A stretch of DNA of 64,000 nt, taken from the NCBI GenBank assembly GCA_951804985.1, contig OX638130.1, forward strand, positions 118,309,593-118,373,592, in the 5' to 3' direction. The stretch's first letter is position 1. Every line of letters starts with the position of its first letter. Positions 14,301-26,300 of this stretch are shown here, one piece after another. The translations under genes and the position numbers were made by a program. This DNA is from Dryomyza anilis (lineage: Eukaryota > Arthropoda > Insecta > Diptera > Dryomyzidae). A model generated the notes under the pieces. That model was not told where the DNA came from and made no database searches. It was given only the letters and a program-made list of their open reading frames with translations.

Positions 14301-17300
14301 CGTCGTTTGCTGTCCCTGTCGCTCTACTTTTGTAGCGTCCCATTTGAAAAACCCTGTATGAAACAAAATGTTGTTACAATTTTTTGGTGCAAAAAAGGTC
14401 AAGTCCAGCAGTTTAAATTACGTTTTTAAGCCAAGTTACATGGAAAATTTTAGTTTTTTCTTTGTAAACCCAACAATACATACGTAGTTTATAGAATAGA
14501 TTTTTTTAAACAAAAAATTGCCTAATTGGCAATTTTAAACAGTTTTCATTGATTTTCTAGCTAAGTGAAAAAATGGACTTAACCCCTTTTTTGCAACCAA
14601 AAACTTCAATTATTTGTAGAGATTTGAAAAGTTTTTAATATTTACTAAAAAAATTCAATTATTAGAGAAAAATTTAATTTTGGATGAAAAATTGAATTAG
14701 AGTTAAAATTTGAATTTTCAGTGAAAATTTAAATTTTTATTAAAAATTTGAATTTTATGTGAAAATTTAAATTTTGAGTGAAATTTGAGAAAATTTGATT
14801 TGTGTGAAAATTTTGAGTGAAAACTTAAATTATTATTGAAAATTTGAACTTGGAGTGATATTAATATTAGTGATATAAAAATTTGACTTTGGAGTGAAAT
14901 TTTGAATTTGATGTGAAAATTTGAATTTTGAGTGAAAATTTGAATTTTGAGTAAACAAAATAATTTCGAGTGAGTCTTTTTTGAGTGAAATTTGAATTTA
15001 TAGTAAAAATCGAATTTTTATAAAAAATTTTAGTTTTTTTTTGTTAGATAAAATTTCAGTTTTGAGTGATAATTTGAATTTTGAATAAAAATTTGAGTTT
15101 TGAATGAAAGTTTGACTTTTGAGTACAAATTTCCATTTTGAGTGAAAATTTGAATTTCAAGTGGATATTTGAAACTTGAATGAAAATATGAAATTTTAGT
15201 ACAACTTTTTAGTGAAAATATGAATTTATAGTAAAATTCGAACTTTGAGTGATAATTTGAATTTTGAGTAAAAATATGGATTTTGAGTGAAAATATGAAT
15301 TCTGAGTAAAAATTTGAATTTTGAGTGAAAATTTGAATTTTTAGTGAAACGTAGAATTTTAAATGAAAATTTGAGTTTTAAGATAAAATTTGAAAATTTA
15401 GTGAAAATTTGAGCAAATATTTGAATTGAGTGAATTTTAAATGAATTTTAAATGATCATCTGAATTTTGAGTGGAAAATTAAATTTTGTGTGAAAAATAG
15501 TTAAAATGTGGCTTTTATTCAAATTTAAAATGAAGAAACTTACAATTTGAAATTTTTTTATTTAACTATAAAAACATTATAAAGTTCTAATAAAATGTAT
15601 ACATAAAATAGCAAGTATTTTATCTTTCGAGAACTTTTATTTAATTTGAATTTTTTTATTATATAGCTCTTAAATTTTATATTTTATTATTTTATTTTAA
15701 TAGAATCGCATTTATCTTCACCTATTTAAAAACTATATAAAATGCAGTCGCACTAGTCTGTCATAAACAGCAACCAACAGAGCTGCCACCCTCCTATAAA
15801 ATACACATTTCTCATTGAACTCTCCGTATTAACACCCCACATAAAGGGTTTTTCAACAGGGACGCTACAAAAGTAGAGCGACAGGGACAGCAAACGACGC
15901 CATATTTCTTGCCGCTCTTTTGACATTTCTCTTCAGTAAGATTTGCTATTTCATGATGGAAAGATATACGAATTCGAATTTCGGTAGTAAATTTTAATAA
16001 TTTCCCTGTTGAAAAACCCTTGAAAAAAACTTTTGTAGCGCTCTTATTGAAAAACCCTCTACTTACTACATTATAAAGCATTCCTTCATGCAAATCTTAC
16101 TTTAACTAATATAAATTACTATTTTTCGCCAGTTATATGCTTTACACACATTTACTGCTCTTTCTTATTTTTTTTTTGCTATATTCCCACACTGCCTTTG
16201 TACTTTAATCCCAATGGATTTCTGCGAATTATGGTTTGGAAATAAAGCAAAATGAGTGGCATCAATTGGAACCAACCACACAAATGCATGAATTCAACTA
16301 AATTGCCTTAGAAAGGCATTTACTATGCATCGATTAATGATATGGAATTTATTTGAAGTAGAATTTTCTATGCAGCATATTGCTCTAAAAGGTATAAAGC
16401 CTCTTTAGTACATAAATGTTAGTACTTTTAATTAACCTGCTGCTTATATAGAATCTATTATATAGAACCTATAAAATTTAAAAACGTTGAGAAGAGTTGA
16501 TTCTTTAGTACTGTTTAAAACCATTTTATGACACGACTGCTGCTACTCGTGTCGCAATAAAAATGAAGAATTCAAATTTCACACTCACCTTTTCACCGCT
16601 GTCCGATGGCAGATAAAACACCAGAATAGTTAGAAAACTGATGCCCATGCAGGGTATGATGAGGTTCACGGTATAGAAGAGGGTCTTGCGACGCATCGTT
16701 ATGTTGAAGGTTATATCTAAGTAGGGCTCGTCGCAGCATGTGTAAAACTTTTCATTTCTGTTAAACGAGGAAATAAACGAGAAAAATATTACAAATCTTA
16801 TATTAAAAAGTTAAATCTATGGTAAAAATATCTGTAAGTTTCTAAAAAGTATTTTTTTTTTACATCCAAAAATGACTCTAATGATGATATGGCTTTGTCT
16901 GCTCTAATTTCCATAGTCATCAAGTTTTTGATGTCAGTCAGATATACTTAAGTTCGTTTATATGGTTTTTTATTAATATTCTTGTGAAGCACATTTAATG
17001 TGTGGTTTGGGCATGGATTTTAATATAAATACGTCTTGTGTTTATGGGGTATTTTATGGTATCATTTAGAAGTTGATGTTGAAATAAATTCAATAATGAT
17101 TTTAATCTATTGACACTCGCTATTAAATAGAAGATTAAGCTTGATGAGATTGGAGAAACGAGCACGAAATTTTCGAGATGAGTGCTGTCGTGAAATGTAT
17201 TAAGTATCTTGAGGAGTTTAAAAGTAAAATCTGCGTTTTGTTGATAGCATTAGATGCTCATTAAATTTGTTCGTACTAAATGAATAACATTCTTAAGATA

Positions 17301-20300
17301 TATCAGAGTAGTTAATGCTAATTAGCTTTAAAATCAACCACTGAATTCGTAAATGCAATTTTATAGATTTTAAAATGTGAAGGTACAAATTATAAATATT
17401 AAATGAAATACCTTAATGAAGATGAACTTGGAGCTTAATACTAATAGCCTAGTTTGTTTTGAGTTTTTTGTTTAAGATTTTATGGTATGGGGTCTAGAAC
17501 ATGATTCCCAAAAACATATAGAGAATACAATGCTGCTAATACTTTATTATTTTGAATTTTTGTAGTGAATACTATGAAAATAAAGCAGAGTTCAGTGAAA
17601 AATGTTAACTTTTTCGAAGGTTCCTGAATAATTCTCGCAAAATAAAATCTCAAAAAAATTAATTTATTAAATAAATCAGTGAAAAATCAAAAATTAACGA
17701 AAAAAAGGGAATCCTTAATTTATGAAAATTTTCCATTTTGGTCTGTGAGAAACCTTTATTTTTGAAAAATATCGATTTCGGTCGGTAGAGAAAAAAAGTT
17801 TAAGAAAATATATTTCTCATTAGTTTTTTTTTTGAGCAGCTGATAAAGCGTTGATGCACAATTCTTTTTTCAGATGACGCCCAATATTTCTGGACCACAG
17901 ACTAATGGTAACTTTTGATTAAAAATTTAGTAATATATGTAATTGAAACCCCAAAAGCAAAAACTAAACCTATTTTTATTAAATTAAAAAAATTGTTGAA
18001 AAATGTTTGGTCGACAAAATGTTTAAAAAATTTGCGAAAAAAAAAATTTTAAGAACAAAAAAATATTGGATAAAAACGACATTTTCGGAAAATTAAAAAA
18101 AGAAAAAAATTGCAAAAAAAAGTTGAGAGACAAAAACAACGCAATGTTCGAAAACAACATATTTAAAAAAAACGACAATGTTTGAAAATTTTTGAAATAC
18201 AAAATTATTAAAAATCACAATTTTCCAATAAAAAAATTTCGATAAAAATAACAAAGTTCGAAAAATTAGAAATAAAAATAATTTGTTCAAATCATTTTTC
18301 AAAAAAAAAAAATTTAATATAACAATGTTCGAAAAATAATTTGTTCAACACAATTTTTGGACGACAAAAACAACGCAATATTCGAAATCACCATTTTCCA
18401 AATAAAAATATTCGAAAAAAAAACAACTACACATGTTCGAAAAATTAAAAAAAAATCCATTTTTCAAAAAAAAAATGTATAAAAATAACAATGTTCGAAA
18501 ATTTTCGAATAAAAAATTATTTCTTCAAAACAGTTTGTGGACGACAAAAACAACGCAAACTTCAAAATCACCATTTTGCAAAAAAAATATATTCGAAAAA
18601 AACATATTTTCGAAAAATTAATAAAAAAATAGTTCAAAATTTCAATTTCCCAAAAAATATATATCGATTAAAATAACAATAATCGAAAATTTTCAAAAAA
18701 AAAAGGTTCTTTTGAACGACAAAAACAACGCAATGTTCCAAAAAAATATATATATATATTCGAAAAAAACATGTGTTCGAAAAATTAATAAAAAATAGTT
18801 CCAAATTTTAATTCTCCAAAAAAAAAAATCGATTAAAATAACAATTTTCGAAAATGACTGAAAAAGAAATATTTCTTCAAAACAATTTTTGAACGACAAA
18901 AACACGCAATGTTCGAAATCACTATTTTACAACAAAAAAAAAAAAAAAAATTCGGAAACAATAACTACATATGTTCGAAAAATTAATAAAAAAAATAGTT
19001 AAAAATTTCAATTTAAAAAAAAGTCGATTAAAATAACAATATTCGAAATTTTTCGAAAAAAAAGTATTTCTTCAAAACAATTTTTGGACGAAAAACACGC
19101 AATGTTCGAAATCATAATTTTTCAAAAAAAAAATATTCGAAAACAACAACTACATATGTTCGAAAAATTAATAAAAAATAATTATATTGCGATAATAACA
19201 TGTTCGGAAAATTTGGAAAAAAATAATTTGTTCAAAAGAATCTTTGGACGACAAAAATAACGCAAGTTTCGAAATCACCATTTTCCAAATAAAAATATTC
19301 TAAAAAAAACAACTACATATGTTCGAAAAATGAAAAAAAATAGTTCAAACTTTCCATTTTTCAAAAAAAAAAATCAATAAAAATAACAATGTTCGAAAAT
19401 TTTCGAAAAAAAAATATTTCTTCAAAACAGGTTGTTGACGACAAAAACAACGCAATATTCGAAATCACCATTTTCCAAAAAAAATATATTCGAAAAAAAA
19501 CATGTTCGAAAAATTAATAAAAAATAGTTCAAAATTTTAATTTTACAAAAAATAAATTTCGATTAAAATAACAATGTTCGAAAATTTTCGAAAATAAAAT
19601 TATTTTATTCAAAACAATTTTTGGACGACAAAAACAACGCAATGTTCCAAAAAAATATATATATAGTCGAAAAAACAACTACATGTGTTCGAAAAATTAA
19701 TAAAAAATAGTTCAAAATTTCAATTCTCCAAACAAACAAAAAAATCGATTAAAATAACAATATTCGAAAATTTTCGAAAAAAAAATATTTCTTCAAAACA
19801 ATTTTTGGACGGAAAACACGCAATGTTTGAAATCAACAACCAGAGATCGAAAAAAAACACTAACGTACTGTACCTTACTGTACTGTACTGTTCTTTGATA
19901 CGAACACTACGAAAACACAAACCTAACATGAAAAACACTAACGCTACCTTCCTTCTTAGCGTTTGTGTTTGCAAACACTAACTAATACACTACGAATATA
20001 ACGCAACGGAAACAGAACAGTATACAACATTGTTTAGTGTACCAGGAACACAAACTCTATCTCGAAGTAAGTGTTTGTGTATTTTTAGCGTTAATTTAGT
20101 GTTCTTTTTAGTGTTCTTTAAGAGTTTTTTTAGTGTTTTTTAGTGTTCTTTTAGTGTTTTTTTGACAACAACTACATATGTTCGAAAAATTAATAAATAT
20201 TAATTATATTTCGATAATAATAACAATGTTCGAAAACTTTGGAAAACAAAACAATTTGTTCAAAATAATACAACGCAATTTTTGAAATCAACATTATCAA

Positions 20301-23300
20301 AAAAAATATATATATTCGAAAAAACAACTATGTTCGAAATATATAAAAAAAATTACAAAAATATATTGGACGACAATAACAACGTAATGTTCGAAATCAA
20401 CATTTTCCTAAAACAAAACATTTCCTATAAATGGGACCAATTGAACAGAAATGTCTACTAAAAACAATTAACCAAGACCTTTAAAATAAAGGTTTTTCAT
20501 ATAACTCTCAACCAATATATACCAATTTTTTAATATATAAAAATATTTCTCAACCAAAAATTTCATATTGTTTGAAAAATAATATCTCTCAGTGAATAAC
20601 CAATTAGAAATAAAGGTTACTAGGTATTTCTGATATCTATAATAAAGTATAGACTACTTATACCCACTTTCTGTATTTCGAAACGAACGACGAAACGAAA
20701 ATTTGAGGTCAAAATCTCGTCACACAAATTTTGATTTTATGTTACTTGATTTTTATAACTTTGAAATTTATTTGAAATTACGTCACTTTCGTCTAATAGT
20801 CTTTCGTTTCGAAATACAGAAAGGGACAGTTAGTATTATACAAGTTGAAAATCCTAGTCTGCATCAATTAATTATACCATATCAGAACGGCCACCTAACC
20901 ACCTTAAATGTCATGAATTTTCTTCAAACTTTATGGGTTGTTAGTACATTGAAATATATTTATTTGCGCGAAATATTAGACACGTTTGTGATCCGGTTAC
21001 CGTGTACCAAAGCGGTACAATATCGCACACAGAATAGAGATTTGTTGCGCCAACCAACTCTTTGCCCAACCAACTTATTCGGTTCTCTCAATTGCTTAGT
21101 CGGTTGTTATTGTCAAAATGAAAACAGTTGTAGTTTGTACTGCAACCACTTTCGAATTGTTTTAGAACAATTTAGTACAGATTTAGAACCATGTGTGTAT
21201 AGACTAATATTTCAAGTATATAGGCTAAAAATGGCAGTTCAGTCAGATAATTTGTAAACCATTCGATAGAACCGAATGAAGTTAGTTAGTACAACTAACT
21301 TTTTCATTCTTCCAACCTCATGTCAAAAGAGGATTTTTCTGTGTGCGTACTTTATGAATGTAGTCACTGTTTCTATGATTTATAGTTAATGTCGTAGTTA
21401 CGGTAAAAAGACGAATATTTGAAGATCAGTACAGAATTTGTTGAGCTTCATTTTAAATAAAAATGTATTTTTTTAGATTGGTATATATTACCCATTGCGT
21501 CAATGTCGATTTTGTTAAAATACTTATATGTCAAAATGTATTCGCAGACGTTATCTTTCAAATGTCGTTTACTCCATGGTGGAACTCATTAAACTGCAGT
21601 CGTCAGAGTTTTCAATGTAAATGTGTTTGTAGTAAACACTACGGGAAAATTTAATCAACTGTCCTATTTTTGATTATTTTATATGAAACGAACCAATCAC
21701 TTTAATACGGTGTGGTTCTAGAAAGGGGTTAATTGAGATCTATCACTGAACAGGGACCGGATTCTCACTTTCTTCTAGCTAAAGCTAAAATTCTATCGGT
21801 AGAATCCTAAAAAAAAACACCGAAAATTTTTTAGAGTCTAAAGCTCGAATCACGCGATTGACTAAATAACATCAATTTCATTTTGCATCAATTCAAAAAT
21901 TGATATATGTTGTTGATGCTCGAGTCGTCAACAAAAATTGACTCAATTTTGTTTATGCATTCAAATTAACTTAGTTGCTCGAATCAGAATTTTAGCTTTA
22001 GTTAGGAAAAAGTGGGAATCCGGCCCCTGGTCTTCAATAGGGAAATAAAGGGTTTTTCAATAAGAGCGCTACAAAAGATTTTCAACAGGGACGCTACAAA
22101 AGTAGAGCGACAGGGACAGCAAACGACACAATATTTCATGCCGCTCTTTCGACATTTCTCTTCAGTAAGGTTTGCCATTTCATGATGGAAAGATATACGA
22201 GCCAACAACGAGTCGAAATTATTAAAATTAACTACCGAAATTCGTATATCGTATAATTCTCCAATTGAAGACTCGTTCAGTTATATTATTTACTAAGGAC
22301 TGGATGTCCTATACGATAAACTGCATTTGAACTATAACGTTTGACATATATTTTATTATATAATTGTGGCCAGTATCCGATTTAATTCTTTTTAAAAGTG
22401 TATTACATTGGAAATTGAAATGGACGTTCTGATATGGAATGCCCACATTTAGCGAATTTACATCTGTACGTAGAATTAAATGTGTACTCCTTTAAAAACA
22501 GACTTAGAAATCTATGCAGATAACTCGCAATATTCAATTCTCTCAGGTCAACATGACTTGAGACTCCGAATTTGGAATAAATGTGTCAAAAAACAGCAAA
22601 TTCTCTACATTTAGTCTATAGCCATTGTATGTAGTATTTATAGAAAACCAATATTGTTCTTAATTGTAATATTTACAGAAAACCTTAATTATACTTCAAA
22701 CCCACTCAATTCGTTCCATATCACTAAATAACACATAGCAAAAGTCAGACATCGCCGTCCGTCATGCAATAAGCCATAAACGGAGTGCAGGTCATTATAC
22801 CGGGTGATACCGTGGTACCCGTAGTACGTGCCGCAGCAATCGGGACGTGTCAATACAGACAATTGCGTTATTTGTACTACGTTTCATAATTTTTTATTTT
22901 TGGTTGTTATACTCTTTTATACAGCATTTTGCACATTCATTTATTCATATGTTTTATTTTACTTTGGTATTTTATTTATATTTGACATAATTTCTTTGTA
23001 TTGTTCTTAGTGCAAACATTTTTTGCCCTTAGAGGTCGTGGGTGAGACTGCCTGACTGACTGAATTGAGTTGAGTGCGATCTGGTGTCAAAAATACTCGT
23101 ATAATGCGCATCATATTAGACAAAATTACAACATGGGAAAAATTGCAAAACGTGCTGGGAATTGCTGTTGCATGTTGCTGACACTTTTTGGCAAAAACTA
23201 AATGTTGCTCCTGCTGCTGCTATTGCTATTGCTGTTGTTAGTTGCTGTTTAAGATACGCTGCGATGGCTCTGAGACATTCACAGTTTATTTGGCAACAGT

Positions 23301-26300
23301 TTATCTGATGTTCGTGCGCTTCGCTGGGCTCAGGGAGAGCGATACAGTTGAGGAATGAGTTAAAGACAGTAGCGCAAAATGGAGAAAGAGTCAATAGTAG
23401 GGTAGAGTTAGGGGTGGCGAAGAGTTTAGAGTGAAGGAAGTCTAAGGAGTTGAGGAAGAAGTGTATAGAATATAGAGTGGAGGCAGAGTTAGAGGGGGCG
23501 ATAAAAGTGTTAGGAGTGGAAGAAGAGTTAAGAGTAGAATGGAGGAAAAGTGCATGAAGAGTTAGTAGTGGAGAAAGAATTAAAAGTAGAGGATGAGACA
23601 AGGAAGGTTAGGAGTCGAGGATGAGTTTATAGTTGAGGAAAAATTATGACTGAAAGTTAAGGGAAGAGTTAGTATGGGGAAAAAGAATAGATAGGAGTGA
23701 AGGATGCGTTAAAAGTATAGAAGGAGTTAAAAGTGGAGAAGGAGTTAAGAGTAGAGGAAGAATGAAGGGAGATGAGTTAAGGGTGCAGAACGACTTAAAA
23801 GTGGTGAAAAAGTTGAGACTAGGTAAATAGTTTAAAATGGAGGACCATTGAATAGTGGAAAAAGAATGAAGGAAGAGGTAAGAAATATAAACAAATTAGA
23901 AAGGGAAAATAAAGAGTTAAGGGTGAAGAACGATTTAAGAGTGGAAGAGGACTTAAGAGTGAATGAAGAATGTAGGAAGAGTGGGCATAGTTTACAGTGT
24001 ATATACAGTAACAAGTAGAGGAAGAGTCGAGGAAGAATGGGATATAAGTAAAGGATGAGTTAGAAGTGGAGGAATTAGAGTAGACGAATAGTTATGTGAA
24101 AAAATGGTTAAGACTGAAGGAGGAAGGGTGGAAGTAGAGCTTAGAGTGGAGAATAAGTTAATTGTAGGGAAAGAGTAAACAAAAAGTGGAAGAAGAGTAA
24201 AGCATGAAGGAAGACTTCGCAGTAGATATAGAAAAGCTAAGACCAGAGAATTAGTTTAAAGTGCAGTTTCGGAAGTAGAATGAAAGAATAGTTAAGAGTG
24301 GGGCAAACATGAGGCGTGAGAGTAGAGCTAGTGCTGGGGAAAGAAAAGTTAAGAATGAAGGAAAAGTTAGTAGTGGAGGAAATACAGTTAAGGGGAGGTG
24401 TGGGGGAAGATTTAAGAATAAGGGAAGTGTTCGGAGTAGTGTAAGAAAATCTAAGAATAGGGGAATAGTTAAGAGTTAAGTTTAAGAGGAAGAGTTGAGA
24501 GTGAAGGACAAATGAAAAGTGAGGGAAGAGTTAGTGGTGGAGAAAGAAGAGTTAAGAGTGAAGAAAAGGAGTGGAGGAAGTACAGTTAAAAGTGGAGGAA
24601 GGATAAAAAGTGACGAAGAGTTAGTAAATTGAAAAGAAAACTGTGCAGTTAAGGAACAGGCGATAGAAGTGATGAAAGAGTTAATAGTGGAGAAAGAGTA
24701 AAAGTGGGGGAATACTTAGTAGGGGAGGTATTCGAGGTACTAGTGAAGAAACAGGAAAGAGTGGAGGAAGAGTAAATAGAGGAGGAAGAGAAAAGAGTGG
24801 AGGAAGAGTAAAGAGTGGAGGTAGAGTAAAGAGTGGAGGAAGAGTAAAGGGTGGAGGAAGAGTAAAGAGAGGAGGAAGAGTAAAGAGTCGACGAGGAGTT
24901 AATAGGTAAGAAATATGAGTAAGGATTAAACAGTAAATGAAATGTAAAAAGTAGAAAAGAATTAGTAGTGAAAAAAGAGGGGAAAAAGAGCTAAGAGTGA
25001 ATGCATAAGAACTAAGGAAATAGAAAGATTGACGAGTAAAGATAGAAAAACTAAATGAATAGGAAGAGTTAGAGTGGAGGATGAATACAGAGTGTTTGAA
25101 AATATTTATGATTTAATGGAGAGTTAGAAGCAAAGCAGATGATCAAGAAATAAGAAAAAGTTAAAGAGTAGAGAAAAAGTTAAGACTTTCCGAAAAAGAC
25201 TCAGTTCAGAATTCAGATTCACTGCAACCTCCTGAATATCTGGCAATGTCACGTCTCAAGTACACTTAAACACATACAAAATAAAATAAAATATACTATG
25301 AGGTTCAAAATGTAGCATTCAACTTAGTGCTGTGCAGCTTTTCCCACCATCAACAGCACATTGTTTGCTGTGTCTGTGTGTCTTAGCCAGGCAGCTAACT
25401 CGTACACTTTTGGCCACTTCAAACTTAATTAATTTTAAAGTTTCTCTCACTTTGTACCCTTCTATTTTCGTAAGTTTCCACGTGCATTGGCGACCGATTT
25501 ACTTGGTAGGTAGCTGGCTGTCATTGTAACTTTGTAGCCTCTTAACTTCGCGTAACTCTTTCCTTGGTTGCTGCTTATTTCTTTTAAGCTCTTTTAGTAC
25601 TTTTTTGCACACTTGCTTTTCAAGTGATGCTTCATCTACTCCCTGGGTCAACATTATTTGCGTATCATTTTTAGTTTTAATGCGCGTAGCAGCTGAACTG
25701 CTACTAAGTAGTAGAAAAGTAGTGTAAATGTAGTGAACACCAAATGAAGTGAAAAGTGATTGGGGTAAAAGCAAATGTGGCGAAATGAGAAATGTTTAAA
25801 TGAAAAGATATAAATGAAATGGGTGTTGAATTGAAAAGTGCCAATAACATATATAAAGTAAAGAATAATGAAACAAGAAATGTACAGAAAAGAGAAGTGA
25901 AAACGAAGAATATATTGAAAATGGAAGCACTACTTACAAAAGGACATAAAGTTTGAAAGAAAACAAATAAGGGACTCAATTAGAACCCGAACTGAGGATT
26001 ACATTATTTCTAATTCTGAAAATTGTACTAAAATATGTCCTGAAAACTAAAGTGTACTGAAAATCCGACTGGAAGTCTACTAAAAAGTGCATAGGAAATT
26101 ATTCTAAAAAGTGTACTGAAATATATACTGAAAAGTATACTAAAATGCATACTAAAATGTATACTAAAATGCATACTGAAATGTATACTGAAAAGTATAC
26201 TGAAAACCATTATGTAAAGTATACTGAAAAGTATACTGTAAACTATACTGAGAAGTGTACTGAAAAGTATACTGTAAAGTATACTGAAAAATATACTGAA

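Noticed and set aside
20703..21257. 184-codon open frame, possible gene
   Set aside because: Begins within a MITE, has no recognisable domain, composition like the intron, and lies in the middle of a receptor intron.
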